DNA from: Albimonas donghaensis
GTDB taxonomy: Bacteria > Pseudomonadota > Alphaproteobacteria > Rhodobacterales > Rhodobacteraceae
Direction: 5' to 3'
DNA length: 64,000 nt
Assembly: GCF_900106695.1 (NCBI RefSeq)
Contig: NZ_FNMZ01000002.1
Coordinates: 682,001-746,000 of the forward strand
Shown piece after piece: positions 8,369-17,924 of this stretch (the first letter of the stretch is position 1; every line of letters starts with the position of its first letter). Below the pieces are notes generated by a model that saw nothing but the letters and a program-made list of their open reading frames with translations, was not told the origin of the DNA and searched no databases. The position numbers and the translations under genes are program-made.

Positions 8369-9099
8369 CGCGCGACATCGCGGTTCTGGGCGGCGCCGGC
8401 GGCATCGGCCGGGCGCTGGTCGCGGCGCTGATCGCGCAGGGGGACCGGGTGGCGGTGCTGGACCTGCCGGCCTCGCTGGCGCGCCACCCGCAGGACTGCC
8501 CCGAGATCCCGGTGGACGCGACCTCCGAGGCTTCCGTGGCCGAGGCGATGGCGGCGGTCGCGGCGCTCTGGCCCGGGGGGATGCACGGGTTCGTCAACCT
8601 CGCCGGCTGGAACTCCGAGATCCGCCCCGTCTCCGACACCCCGGCCGACTATTTCGACGGGGTGATCGAGGGCAACCTGCGCTCGGCCTTCCTCGCCGCC
8701 AGGGCCGCCTCGCCGCGGATGGCGGAGGGCGGGGCGATGGTGCTGACCTCCTCCGGGCTCGGCGCCTTCATCCGTCCGGGCTTCGGGCCCTACGCCATGG
8801 CCAAGGCCGGGGTGATCGCGCTGACCAAGACCCTGGCGCTGGAACTCGCCCCCAGGGTCCGGGTCAACGCGGTGGGGCCGGCGGTGGTCGACACCGCCTT
8901 CATCCGCGGCGGCACCGGCCGGTCGGACGAGACGCAGGCCGATGCCGTGGACCTCTCGCGCCACCGCGCCATGACGCCGCTTGGACGGGTGGCGGTCCCG
9001 GCGGATATCGTGGGGCCGATGAAGTTCCTGCTGTCCGAGGACGCCGCCTTCATGACCGGTCAGGTTCTCTGGGTTAACGGCGGGGCTTACATGCCCTGA
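8365..9099 (+). CDS. short-chain dehydrogenase/reductase
   Basis: 244-residue SDR with GTG start, translationally coupled to the amidase. The cofactor motif is GGAGGIG (residues 9-15), with NLAG in place of NNAG and catalytic S...YAMAK. The C-terminal FMTGQVLWVNGG is typical of classical SDRs. Last gene of the 6074 operon proper. A short hairpin (9110-9124, CCGGTT-GCG-AACCGG) follows. Confidence 0.88.
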   Translation: MTRDIAVLGGAGGIGRALVAALIAQGDRVAVLDLPASLARHPQDCPEIPVDATSEASVAEAMAAVAALWPGGMHGFVNLAGWNSEIRPVSDTPADYFDGVIEGNLRSAFLAARAASPRMAEGGAMVLTSSGLGAFIRPGFGPYAMAKAGVIALTKTLALELAPRVRVNAVGPAVVDTAFIRGGTGRSDETQADAVDLSRHRAMTPLGRVAVPADIVGPMKFLLSEDAAFMTGQVLWVNGGAYMP

Positions 9100-9109
9100 C
9101 CCGGCTGCT

Positions 9110-9124
9110 CCGGTTGCGAACCGG
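9110..9124 (+). terminator. small hairpin after SDR, weak terminator or attenuator
   Basis: Perfect 6-bp stem CCGGTT/AACCGG with a 3-base loop, 10 bases after the SDR stop and followed by a G-run but no T-run. It may reduce read-through into the transporter gene at 9233. The rest of 9100-9232 shows no other gene. Confidence 0.3.
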
Positions 9125-9232
9125 GGGGCCCGCCGCTTTCGGCCCCGCGCGACGGGACCGCGCCTTTTTCCCGACCGCGCCGCCTCCGTCCCCGCGGAGC
9201 GCGGCGCCCGCCATTTCGCGAGCGTATCCGTC

Positions 9233-10369
9233 TTGCCCGATCTTCCCCAACTTCCCGAAGCGCCCGCGCCCGCGGCGCCCGCGGCGGATGCGGCCGGCCG
9301 GCTCGCGTCCTGGCCGACGGGCATGCAGTGGGCGGCGCTGACGGTTCTGTCGCTGATCGTGGCCGGGCTGATGGAATGGGCGCATCTGCCCGCGGCCCTG
9401 CTGCTGGGCCCCATGGCCGCCGCCATCGCGGTGGCGGTGAACGGCGCGCGGGCGCAGGCTCCCGACGCGGCCTTCCTGCTGGCGCAAGGCGTCATCGGCT
9501 GCATGGTCGGCGCCAACATCCCCGCCGGCACCCTGGCCGGGCTCGGGACCGACTGGCCGATCTTCCTGCTCGGCGTCGGCTCGGTCATCTGCGTCAGCGC
9601 CGGGCTCGGCTGGGTGCTGGCCCGGGCGCAGGTGCTGCCGGGGACCACGGCCGTGTGGGGGGCGTTCCCCGGCGCGGCCTCGGCCATGGTGCTGATGTCG
9701 GCGAGCTACGGGGCCGACATGCGGCTGGTCGCGGTCATGCAATACCTGCGGGTGGGCATGGTGGCGGGGTCGGCGGCGCTGGTCACAAGGCTCTGGGTCG
9801 GGGCGCCGGAGGGGGAGGCCGCGGCGACCGACTGGTTCCCGGCGCTCGACCTCCCGGGGCTCGGCGTCACGGCGGGGGTGATCGCGGTCAGCCTCGCGGC
9901 GACGCGGGCGTTTCGGGTGCCCTCGGGCGCCTTCCTGCTGCCGCTGCTGATCACCGCGACGCTGGAGAATTCGGGGACGGCGGAGATCGCCACCCCGCCC
10001 TGGCTGCTGGCCGCGGCCTTCGCGGTGACCGGCTGGGCCGTCGGCCTGCGCTTCAACCGCCTGATCCTGCGCCATGCGGCCCGGGCCCTGCCGCGGCTGG
10101 TGCTGGCCATCGCGGGGCTGCTGGTCCTGTGCGGGGCGTTCGCCATGGCGCTGGCCGAGCTCGCCGGGATCGACCCGCTGACCGCTTTCCTCGCGACCTC
10201 TCCGGGCGGGGCGGATTCGGTGGCGATCATCGCCGCATCCGCCGATGTGGACGTGCCCTTCGTGATGGCGATGCAGACGGCGCGGTTCCTCGCGGTGCTG
10301 GCGACGGGGCCGTTCATCGCCCGCTTCATCGCCGCCCGCATCCCCCGCGCGCACGCGCCGGGGGAATAG
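9233..10369 (+). CDS. AbrB-family membrane transporter/regulator
   Basis: 378-residue polytopic membrane protein of the AbrB (ammonia monooxygenase-named) family, built from two repeated modules: roughly residues 35-185 and 205-370, each with 4-5 hydrophobic segments and the repeat hallmark GAFPGAASAMVLMSASYGADMRLVA / ATSPGGADSVAIIAASADVDVPFVMAMQ. Function is poorly established; members occur in catabolic clusters and may move small organic acids. The TTG start at 9233 gives an Ala/Pro-rich leader; an ATG near 9323 is a possible alternative. It converges on the flavoprotein gene with only 18 bases between. Confidence 0.8.
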   Translation: MPDLPQLPEAPAPAAPAADAAGRLASWPTGMQWAALTVLSLIVAGLMEWAHLPAALLLGPMAAAIAVAVNGARAQAPDAAFLLAQGVIGCMVGANIPAGTLAGLGTDWPIFLLGVGSVICVSAGLGWVLARAQVLPGTTAVWGAFPGAASAMVLMSASYGADMRLVAVMQYLRVGMVAGSAALVTRLWVGAPEGEAAATDWFPALDLPGLGVTAGVIAVSLAATRAFRVPSGAFLLPLLITATLENSGTAEIATPPWLLAAAFAVTGWAVGLRFNRLILRHAARALPRLVLAIAGLLVLCGAFAMALAELAGIDPLTAFLATSPGGADSVAIIAASADVDVPFVMAMQTARFLAVLATGPFIARFIAARIPRAHAPGE

Positions 10370-10387
10370 GCGCGGCCGGCGCGGGCT

Positions 10388-11806
10388 TCAGGCGGCGCCC
10401 TTCGCCGCCGCCAGCCCCGCGACCCGGCCCAGCGCCACGGCGGACAGCAGGCCGTTGCCCGACAGATACCCCTCCGCCCCCGCGCCGGAGACGCCGCAGG
10501 CCGCGCCCCCCGCCGCGTAGAGGTTCCCGAAGGCCTCGCCGGAGGCGCGGAGCACGCGGGCCTCGCCGTCCACGACCAGCCCGCCCTGGGTATGGAACAA
10601 CGCGCCCGTCACCCGCACCGCGCGGTAGGGCGCCGCCAGCGCCGGCGCCCCCCGCAAGTCGCGGCCGAACGGGTCCGGCGCCGCGCCGCGCTTGGCGGCC
10701 TCGACCGTATCGAGGGTTTCGCGCAACCGGGCCTCGGGGACCCTGATCGCGGCGGCGAGAGCCGCGACGTCCTCGCCCCCCCGGATCGCGCCCATCGCCT
10801 CGGCGCGGCGAAAATCCTCGAACTGGCGGGCGATGCCGGCGATGCGGTCGTCGAAGATCGTCCAGGCGAGCCCGTCGGGCTGGGCCAGCACCTTGGCGGC
10901 CTGCTCGGAATAGCCGGCGGATTCGTCGGAGAACCGGGCGCCGGTCAGATCCACCTGAAAGCCCCCCTCCATCACCGTCGCCCAGGTGATGAGGACGCCT
11001 TCGGGATGCGCCACCGAGCCATGCCCCTGATGCCCGCCCAGATGCCGGGTCGCGGCGCCCAGCGCCTCGCCCCAGTCCAGCGCCTCGCCCATGTTGCCGG
11101 GATGCCCGAAATAGAGCGCATCGCGCAGCGACGGGATCAGCGCGGCCACCTTCGCGGGGTTCCCGCCATAGCCGTTGCAGGCGAGGATCAGGGCGTCGCA
11201 GCCGACCTCCTCCCGCCCGCCATCGGGGCGCGCGAAACCTATGCCCCGCACCGTGCCATCCGGCCCCGCGAACAGCGTATCCACCTGCGCGCCCGCAAGG
11301 ATCTCCACCCCCGCCGCCTCCGCCGCGCGGGCGAGACGGTCGATCAGCTCCTCGCCCGAGCGGCTGGGCAGCCCGTGCATCCGCAGCGCCGAATGGCCGG
11401 GATAGGCGAAATTGTCGACCAGCGAGAAGGGCAGCCCATGCGCGTCCGCCAGCCATTCCAGCGTCGGGCCGACGGTCTCGGCCATCCGCGCGGCCAGCGC
11501 CGGGTCGGGCTCGTCATGGGCCTTTTTCAGGATGTCGGCGACGAAGCGGGGGGCGTCGTCCTCCACCCCGGCCTCCGCCTGCCAGCGGGTGCCGGGCGCC
11601 GGGATCAGCCCCGCGGACAGCGCGGTGGAGCCGCGGGGGACCGCGTCCCGCTCCAGCACCAACGCCTCCACCCCCGCGCCGCGCAGGGTCAGCGCCGCGA
11701 CCAGCCCGGCCGCGCCCCCGCCCACGATCGCCACGGGGACGGAGACCTCGAACCCACGGTCCGAGATCTCCACGCGGGGCGCAGGAGCGGGGGCGGCGTC
11801 GGTCAC
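10388..11806 (-). CDS. FAD-dependent oxidoreductase, fumarate reductase/3-ketosteroid dehydrogenase type
   Basis: 472-residue flavoprotein. N-terminal VAIVGGGAAGLVAALTLRGAG (residues 24-44) and a Glu at the end of the second strand bind FAD. The C-terminal GNLYAAGGAACGVSG...GYLSGNGLLSAVALGRVAG is the second FAD motif of the FAD_binding_2 family (succinate dehydrogenase/fumarate reductase flavoprotein, tricarballylate dehydrogenase TcuA). It probably dehydrogenates or reduces a dicarboxylic intermediate. GTG start overlapping the upstream amidase-like gene by four bases; last gene of the long minus-strand operon. Confidence 0.85.
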   Translation of the reverse strand: MTDAAPAPAPRVEISDRGFEVSVPVAIVGGGAAGLVAALTLRGAGVEALVLERDAVPRGSTALSAGLIPAPGTRWQAEAGVEDDAPRFVADILKKAHDEPDPALAARMAETVGPTLEWLADAHGLPFSLVDNFAYPGHSALRMHGLPSRSGEELIDRLARAAEAAGVEILAGAQVDTLFAGPDGTVRGIGFARPDGGREEVGCDALILACNGYGGNPAKVAALIPSLRDALYFGHPGNMGEALDWGEALGAATRHLGGHQGHGSVAHPEGVLITWATVMEGGFQVDLTGARFSDESAGYSEQAAKVLAQPDGLAWTIFDDRIAGIARQFEDFRRAEAMGAIRGGEDVAALAAAIRVPEARLRETLDTVEAAKRGAAPDPFGRDLRGAPALAAPYRAVRVTGALFHTQGGLVVDGEARVLRASGEAFGNLYAAGGAACGVSGAGAEGYLSGNGLLSAVALGRVAGLAAAKGAA

Positions 11807-12411
11807 TGGGCGTCGAGCTCCGCGATCATCTCGGCGATGGTGGCGACGCGGCCGACGGGGCGCAGGGCCTGCACGGCCTCGTCATGGGTTTTCCGCGAGA
11901 AGGCGGCGCAGCCGTCCTCCAGCAGGATCGCGTCGAACTCCCGCACATGGGCGGCGCGGAAGGTGGTGGCGACGCCGCCATTGGTGACGATGCCGGCGAC
12001 CAGCAGCCGCTCGATCCCCACCTTGCGCAGGGCCCATTCCATGCGGGTCTGGTAGAAGGCGGAATAGGCGATCTTCTCCACCACCAGATCGGCGGGCTGA
12101 AGCTCGTCCACCAGCGCGTTGCCCCAGGACCCCGGCGCGAAGTCGCCCCTGGTCAGAAAGGGGCGCAGTTCCTTCAGATGCGGCGCGATCATCGGCTCGC
12201 CCTTGGCGGGGACCAGCGTGAACTGGGTGGAGACGAACCAGCCGCCCTTCGCCCGCAGCAGGTCCGCCAGCGGCCGCAGCCGGGCGGGCAGCGCCGCGAT
12301 CTCCGCCGCCCCCTGCCCGGCGCGGCCATAGGCGCCCTCGGGGTGGATGAAGTCGTTCTGCAGGTCGACGGTCAGCAGCGCCGTGCGCTCGATGGGGACG
12401 GGACGGGTCAT
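11803..12411 (-). CDS. isochorismatase-fold protein with Cys replaced by Gly
   Basis: 202-residue isochorismatase-fold protein. Asp16 (LLTVDLQNDF) and Lys113 (VVEKIAYSAFY) of the triad are present, but the nucleophile segment, normally VTNVCV, reads VTNGGV (residues 142-147), with Gly146 where Cys is expected. Isochorismatase itself lacks the Cys and hydrolyses a vinyl ether, so this subgroup could do non-amidase chemistry. I recall a TNGGVAS-type clade in other proteobacteria, so it is unlikely to be a sequencing error. Overlaps both neighbours by four bases, in an operon with hydantoinase A/B. Confidence 0.8.
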   Translation of the reverse strand: MTRPVPIERTALLTVDLQNDFIHPEGAYGRAGQGAAEIAALPARLRPLADLLRAKGGWFVSTQFTLVPAKGEPMIAPHLKELRPFLTRGDFAPGSWGNALVDELQPADLVVEKIAYSAFYQTRMEWALRKVGIERLLVAGIVTNGGVATTFRAAHVREFDAILLEDGCAAFSRKTHDEAVQALRPVGRVATIAEMIAELDAQ

Positions 12412-14468
12412 TTGCGCTCCACGATCACGTTGCCGAAGCCGTCGATGCGGGCGGTCAGGTCAGGGTCGACCACCACCGTCGCGTCCGGCTGTTCCAGAAT
12501 GGCGGGTCCGGGGACCACGGCCCCCACCGGCAGGTCGAGCCGCGCCCAGACCGAGGTCTCGTGCCAGGCGCCGGCGAACCAGACCGGGCGCGAGGGCCGG
12601 GCCGCGGCCTCCTCCGACGCCTCCGCCCCGGGCGCGAGCGCCGCGAGGTCGAAGCTGGGCCGCACCCCGATGGCCGAGGTCCGCAGGTTCACGATCCGCA
12701 TCCCCGCGCCGGGCAGAAGCCGCGAGAAGCTGGCCTGATAGGCGCGTTCGAAGGCCGCGCGGATCATGTCCTCGGAGATCTCGACCCGCCCGCCCTCAAG
12801 GCTCGCGGGGAGGGAGACCGCAAGCGTGTGGGTCTGGCCGACATAGTGCATGTCGAGCTCGAAGCGGGTCTCGATCCGGTCCACCGCGAGGCGAGCGGCC
12901 TTGACCACCTCGACCGCCGCCTCGGCCTCGGACGCCATGCGGGCGCCCAGCGCCTCGGCGTCCAGCCCCTCCAGCCCGAGATTGACCGTCTGCACCTGGT
13001 CGTGCCGGATATCCGCGATCACGCAGCCCAGCGCCGAGGTGACGCCGGGATAGCGCGGCACCAGCGCCGCCTTGAGGCCCACGTCCTTGATCAGCGCGCC
13101 GGCATGCAGCGCGCCGCCGCCGCCGAAGGGAACGGCCGCGAAACGCGACGGGTCATGGCCGCGCTCGATCGACATCAGGCGGATGGCGCCGGCCATCTTG
13201 CCGTCGGCGACGCGCACGATGGCCTCCGCCGCCTCCATGACGCCGAGGCCCAGCGGGGTCGCCACATGTTCGTCGATGGCGGCCTTGGCGGCCTCCACGT
13301 CCAGCCGCGCCAGCTTGCCGCCGATGGGGCGCTCGGCGTTGATCCGGCCCAGCACGACATTGGCGTCGGTCAGCGTGGGGCGCGTCCCCCCCTGCCCGTA
13401 GCAGACCGGGCCGGGGCGGGAGCCGGCGCTTTCCGGCCCCACCTGCAACATCCCCCCCGCATCCACATGGGCGATGGAGCCGCCGCCGGCCCCGATGGTG
13501 GTGATTTCGATCATCGGGGTCCGGATCACGAGCCCGAAATCCACCGTGGTCTGCGGGGCGAGCGCGGTTTCCCCGCCCACGATCAGCGACACGTCGAAGG
13601 AAGTGCCGCCGAGATCGCCCGTGATCACATCCGGGAACCCCGCCGCCTCGGCGATGGCCGCGGCCGCGATGACCCCCGCCGCCGGCCCCGAAAGCGCCGT
13701 GCGGGCGGGGAGCCTGCGCGCGGTCTCGGTCGACATGACGCCGCCATTGGACTGCACGATGTGGAACTTGCCCGCGAAATCCTCGGAGGCCAGCGCCCCT
13801 TCCAGCTTGGCGAGGTAGGACCCCACGCCGGGCTGAAGATAGGCGTTCAGCGCGGTGGTCGAGGCGCGCTCGAACTCCCGGATCTCGGGCAGGATGGCGG
13901 AGGAGCGCTCAAGATGCTCGTTCGGCCAGACTTCCCGCGCCGCTTCGATGGCGGCGATCTCGTTGGCCGGGTTGGCATAGGCGTTGACGAAGACGATGGC
14001 GAGGCTCTCGGCCCCCATCGCCACCAGCTTCGCCGCGGCCTCGCGCACCTGCGCGGGGTCCAGCGCCACGCGGATTTCGCCGGAGGCGAGGGTCCGCTCA
14101 TCGACTTCCAGCCGGAAGTCCCGCTCCACCACCGGCGTGAAATCCCCGGTCAGGCCCCAGGTGGCGCGCCGGTCCCGGCGGCGCATCTCCAGCACGTCGC
14201 GGAAACCCGCGGTGGTGATCAGGCCAACCCTGGCGCCCTTGCGCTCCAGCAAGGCGTTGGTGCCGACGGTGGTGCCGTGGACGATGGAGGCGAGGTCCGC
14301 CACCGCGCCGAAGCCCTTGAGCCCGTCGAGAAAGCCCACCGCCTCGTCGCCGCGGTTCGAGGGCACCTTGCCGGTGCGGAATTTCCCCGTCGCCTCGTCG
14401 AAATGGAACAGGTCGGTGAAGGTGCCGCCGACATCGACGCCGACGATGGATCCCAGGCCCCCGGTCAT
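12408..14468 (-). CDS. hyuA: hydantoinase/oxoprolinase A-type subunit
   Basis: 686-residue HyuA-type subunit (ATP-dependent N-methylhydantoinase A / acetophenone carboxylase alpha-like family). N-terminal GVDVGGTFTDLFHF (about residues 8-21) is the ASKHA phosphate-binding motif, and VITGDLGGTSFDVSLI supplies the second. It works with HyuB to open or carboxylate a cyclic imide/lactam or ketone at ATP expense. Start ATG 14468 overlaps the hyuB stop (ATGA); a longer in-frame extension lacks homology. Tight coupling with hyuB and an isocitrate-lyase-family gene places it in a degradative pathway. Confidence 0.9.
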   Translation of the reverse strand: MTGGLGSIVGVDVGGTFTDLFHFDEATGKFRTGKVPSNRGDEAVGFLDGLKGFGAVADLASIVHGTTVGTNALLERKGARVGLITTAGFRDVLEMRRRDRRATWGLTGDFTPVVERDFRLEVDERTLASGEIRVALDPAQVREAAAKLVAMGAESLAIVFVNAYANPANEIAAIEAAREVWPNEHLERSSAILPEIREFERASTTALNAYLQPGVGSYLAKLEGALASEDFAGKFHIVQSNGGVMSTETARRLPARTALSGPAAGVIAAAAIAEAAGFPDVITGDLGGTSFDVSLIVGGETALAPQTTVDFGLVIRTPMIEITTIGAGGGSIAHVDAGGMLQVGPESAGSRPGPVCYGQGGTRPTLTDANVVLGRINAERPIGGKLARLDVEAAKAAIDEHVATPLGLGVMEAAEAIVRVADGKMAGAIRLMSIERGHDPSRFAAVPFGGGGALHAGALIKDVGLKAALVPRYPGVTSALGCVIADIRHDQVQTVNLGLEGLDAEALGARMASEAEAAVEVVKAARLAVDRIETRFELDMHYVGQTHTLAVSLPASLEGGRVEISEDMIRAAFERAYQASFSRLLPGAGMRIVNLRTSAIGVRPSFDLAALAPGAEASEEAAARPSRPVWFAGAWHETSVWARLDLPVGAVVPGPAILEQPDATVVVDPDLTARIDGFGNVIVERK

Positions 14469-16225
14469 GCCCGCGCCTCCCGCAGGGCGGCGGTCGCCGC
14501 CGCGTCCACCTGGCCGGCGGGGTCGAGCGCCACGCCGTAATCGGCCTGCGCCTTCGCCCGGCTGACGAAGCCGAGGCGCACGTCCCGCGCCACCGCCTCC
14601 GGCTTGCGGGCCATCGGGTCGCCCCATCCGCCCCCGCCGGGGGTTTCGAGGCGCAGGCGGCGGCCCGCGGGCAGCCTCAGGTCGGTGATCTTGGATACCA
14701 TGGGGGGAGAGGCCTCGCCGTCCTCGGTCTGCCAGTGGAATTCATTCATCGCGGCCGGCCCGCCGCCCGCGACGCCGAAGGGGGCCGCCTTGCCGCGTTC
14801 GCCCAGCAGGGCGACGTCGGCCTCGACCAGCGGCTCGATCTCGTAGATCGCGCCGACGCCGCCGCGATGGACGCCGGGGCCGGCGCTGTCGGGGCGCAGG
14901 GCCCATTGGGTGAACATCACCGGATAGGCGGCTTCGAGGATCTCGACCGGCGGAATGGTGGCGGTGGAGATCGGGTTGTTGGCGTGGTTCAGCCCGTCCG
15001 TCTCCGGATTGCCGCCCAGCCCCCCGCCGAAGAAGGAGAACATCACCCAGCGCGAGCCGTCCCCCCGTCGGCCCGACAGCGACAGGGCGTTGATGGTGCC
15101 GAAGGGCCCGCCCAGCGCCCGGTCCGGATCGGCCTGGGCGACGGCGCCGAAGACCACGCCGATCAGGCGCAGGATGGTCTCGGTATAGCCGGCCACCGGC
15201 CGCGGCGCGTCGGCGCCGAGCAGGGAGCCCTCGACGATCCCGAACTCGATCGGCCGCAGGCAGCCGGCGTTTGCGGGCACCTCCGGGAAGATGTGCTTCA
15301 GCGCGACGTAGCAGGCCGCGATGGTGGTGGAGCGGGAGATGTTGATCGGCCCGAGGCACGCGCCGGAGGAGCGCGAGAAATCCAGCATCATCCGGTCGCC
15401 GGTCACCGTCGCGTCCAGCGCCACGGTCAGGGGTTCGTCCACGATGCCGTCATTGTCCAGCACGTCCTCGAAGGAATATTTCCCGTCGGGGATGGCGGTG
15501 ATGGCGGCGCGCATCATCGCCTCGGCCCGGTCGGAGAACGCCTCGAACGCCCCGGCGATGGTGGCGTCGCCATATTCGTCGAGCAGCGCGTGCAGCCGGG
15601 TCTCGCCCAGGTCCAGCGCGTTGAGCTGGCCGTTCAGGTCGCCCCAGTTGGACATGGGCAGCCGCGAATTGGCGTCGAGGATGGCGGTGATGTCCTTCTG
15701 GATCACGCCCGCCCGGAACAGCTTCACCGGGGGCAGGCGCATGCCTTCCTGGAAGCTTTCCACCGCCTTGGGATTGTAGCCGCCCGGCACGTTGCCGCCG
15801 ATGTCCAGCCAGTGCCCCACCGAGGCCATCCAGGCGAACAGCTTCCCGTCCCGGAAGATCGGGCGCACCAGCCGGAAATCGTTGAGATGGGTGCCGCCCT
15901 CATAGGGGTCGTTGAACAGGTAGACGTCGCCCGGCTCCAGTCCGCCGTCGGCCTCCACCCGCCGGATCACCGCGCGCACCGCGAAGGCCATGGCGCCGAC
16001 GAAGATCGGCAGCCCGCCCGCGCCCTGCACCAGCGTGTCGCCGGTGACGGGGTCGTAGATGCCGTGGCAGGCGTCCTTGGCCTCGGCGATGGTCGGGTTG
16101 AAGGCCGAGCGGTAGAGCGTCGCGTCCATCTCGTCCACGATCTGCTCCAGCCGGCCCTTGAGGACCGCGAGCGTGACGGGATCGAGCGCGGGGGGCGTGG
16201 GGGTCTGCATATCGCGGGCGCTCAC
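14465..16225 (-). CDS. hyuB: hydantoinase/oxoprolinase B-type subunit
   Basis: 586-residue HyuB-type subunit, the usual length for the family. Family signatures include YLFNDPYEGGTHLNDFRLVRPIF, VGHWLDIGG and the Gly-rich end RRLRLETPGGGGWGDP. The GTG at 16225 overlaps the preceding stop; an in-frame ATG at 16210 (MQTPTPPALDPVTLAVL) is also plausible because homology starts just after it. It forms the catalytic complex with HyuA. Confidence 0.9.
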   Translation of the reverse strand: MSARDMQTPTPPALDPVTLAVLKGRLEQIVDEMDATLYRSAFNPTIAEAKDACHGIYDPVTGDTLVQGAGGLPIFVGAMAFAVRAVIRRVEADGGLEPGDVYLFNDPYEGGTHLNDFRLVRPIFRDGKLFAWMASVGHWLDIGGNVPGGYNPKAVESFQEGMRLPPVKLFRAGVIQKDITAILDANSRLPMSNWGDLNGQLNALDLGETRLHALLDEYGDATIAGAFEAFSDRAEAMMRAAITAIPDGKYSFEDVLDNDGIVDEPLTVALDATVTGDRMMLDFSRSSGACLGPINISRSTTIAACYVALKHIFPEVPANAGCLRPIEFGIVEGSLLGADAPRPVAGYTETILRLIGVVFGAVAQADPDRALGGPFGTINALSLSGRRGDGSRWVMFSFFGGGLGGNPETDGLNHANNPISTATIPPVEILEAAYPVMFTQWALRPDSAGPGVHRGGVGAIYEIEPLVEADVALLGERGKAAPFGVAGGGPAAMNEFHWQTEDGEASPPMVSKITDLRLPAGRRLRLETPGGGGWGDPMARKPEAVARDVRLGFVSRAKAQADYGVALDPAGQVDAAATAALREARA

Positions 16226-17100
16226 TTGCGCGTCTCCTCGTCGATAGCCTCGTAGCGGGCGCCGCGGGCCAGAAGCTCCGGCGTGCCGATCAGGTCGTTG
16301 AGGCCGTTGAAGTCGAACATCCGGTCGGCGAAGGGCTTGTTGGAGCCCGCTTTGGCCAGCGAGGCGTAATAGTCGGTCATGGTCCGGGCCACGGCGCGCA
16401 CGATGCCGCCGGGGAAGATCACGATCCGGAAGCCCAGCGCGGCGAGGTCGTCCGCCCCCTGGATCGGGGTGTCGCCGCCCTCCACCATGTTGGCGATCAG
16501 CGGGACCGTGCCGGACAGCTCGCGCGCCACGCGGGCGAGCTGTTCGGCGGACTGGGGCGCCTCGACGAAGAGCACGTCGGCGCCGGCCTCCGCATAGGCG
16601 TGGGCGCGGGCGATGGCGCGGTCCGGGCCTTCGGTGGCCAGCGCGTCGGTGCGGGCCACGATCAGGGTCTCGTCGGAGGCCCGCGAGTCCACCGCGGCCT
16701 TGATCTTGCCGACCATCTCGCCGGCCCCGATCACCGTCTTGTCCTTCAGGTGGCCGCAGCGCTTGGGGTTGGTCTGATCCTCAAGCTGGATGGCGGTCGC
16801 CCCCGCCCGCTCGAACAGGCGCACCGTGCGCTCGACGTTCAGGGCGTTGCCGTAGCCGGTATCCGCGTCCACGATCAGCGGCGTCGGAACCCGGTCGCGG
16901 ACCATCGTGATCACATCCGCCACCTCGGCCATCGAGACCAGCCCGATGTCGGAGCGGCCCAGCCGCGTGTAGGCGATGCCGGCGCCCGACAGATACAGCG
17001 CCTCGAAGCCCGCGGCCGTGGCGACGGAGGCCGACAGCGCGTCATAGACCCCCGGCGCGACCAGCACGCGGTCTTCGGCCAGGCGGGTTTTCAGGCTCAT
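16222..17100 (-). CDS. isocitrate lyase/PEP mutase family lyase (second copy)
   Basis: 292-residue TIM-barrel lyase with the Mg motif DADTGYG (residues 78-84) and KRCGH (113-117; catalytic Cys116). Same family as the gene at 6849 but clearly divergent from it, so the two probably cleave different substituted malates or oxaloacetates. Start ATG 17100 chosen at the homology start, with GGGAACG upstream. Sits between livF and hyuB; the 59-base gap to livF is the largest within this part of the operon. Confidence 0.88.
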   Translation of the reverse strand: MSLKTRLAEDRVLVAPGVYDALSASVATAAGFEALYLSGAGIAYTRLGRSDIGLVSMAEVADVITMVRDRVPTPLIVDADTGYGNALNVERTVRLFERAGATAIQLEDQTNPKRCGHLKDKTVIGAGEMVGKIKAAVDSRASDETLIVARTDALATEGPDRAIARAHAYAEAGADVLFVEAPQSAEQLARVARELSGTVPLIANMVEGGDTPIQGADDLAALGFRIVIFPGGIVRAVARTMTDYYASLAKAGSNKPFADRMFDFNGLNDLIGTPELLARGARYEAIDEETRK

Positions 17101-17159
17101 GGGTTCGTTCCCTTGTCTTTGCTCCGCAGGCGTCTTGCGCCCGGCGGCGGTCCGGGGCC

Positions 17160-17924
17160 TCACAGGCCCAGATAGGCGCGCTTCAGCTCGGGGTCGGCGG
17201 CGAGCTTGGCGGCCTCCCCCTGCATCGCGACTTCGCCGTTCTCAAGAATGTAGGCGCGCGACGCGAGGTCGAGCGACTGCACCACGTTCTGCTCCACCAG
17301 CATGATCGGCAGGCCGTCGCGGGCGAGGCTGGCGATCAGGCCGAACATCTCCTCCACCAGCAGCGGCGAAAGGCCGAGCGACGGCTCGTCGAGGATCAGG
17401 AGCTTGGGTTCCGACATCAGCCCGCGGCCGATGGCGAGCATCTGCTGCTCCCCGCCCGAAAGGGTGCCGGCATATTGCCCGGCGCGCTCCTTGAGGCGGG
17501 GGAACGTGTCGAAGGCGCGTTGCAGATTGGCGTCGCGCCCGGATTTCGACACGCGGTAGCCGCCCAGCTCCAGGTTCTCCCGCACCGAGAGGTTGGGGAA
17601 GATCTTGCGCCCCTCGGGCACATGCACCAGCCCGGCGGCGACCACGGCGGGGGGTTTCGCGCCGCCGATCTCGGCGCCGTTGAAGCGGATCGCGCCGGAC
17701 CAGGGTTTCAGCACGCCCGAGAGGGTCATGTTCAGCGTGGTCTTGCCGACGCCGTTGGCGCCCAGAACCGCCACGATCTCCCCCGCGCCGACGGTCAGCG
17801 ACACGCCGCGCAGGACCTCGGCCTCGCCATACCCGGCGCGCAGGTCGGCGACTTCGAGCATGGGGGTCTCGGGCATGGGGCTTGCGGGCATGGGAACTTC
17901 AGACATGGGCCGCCCCTCCGGCAT
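17160..17924 (-). CDS. livF: branched-chain amino acid-type ABC transporter ATPase
   Basis: 254-residue LivF-type ATPase. Walker A GANGVGKTT at about residues 54-62, signature LSGGEQQ, Walker B LLILDEPSLGLSP. The extra Met/Pro-rich leader means the true start may be the ATG at 17906 or later. Last transport gene of the livKHMGF set; energises uptake of the pathway substrate or a related amide/amino acid. Overlaps livG. Confidence 0.93.
   Translation of the reverse strand: MPEGRPMSEVPMPASPMPETPMLEVADLRAGYGEAEVLRGVSLTVGAGEIVAVLGANGVGKTTLNMTLSGVLKPWSGAIRFNGAEIGGAKPPAVVAAGLVHVPEGRKIFPNLSVRENLELGGYRVSKSGRDANLQRAFDTFPRLKERAGQYAGTLSGGEQQMLAIGRGLMSEPKLLILDEPSLGLSPLLVEEMFGLIASLARDGLPIMLVEQNVVQSLDLASRAYILENGEVAMQGEAAKLAADPELKRAYLGL

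Noticed and set aside
12561-14540. Long open frame on the plus strand opposite hyuA
   Set aside because: Arg/Gly/His-rich low-complexity translation mirroring hyuA codons; the minus-strand HyuA shows clear family motifs.
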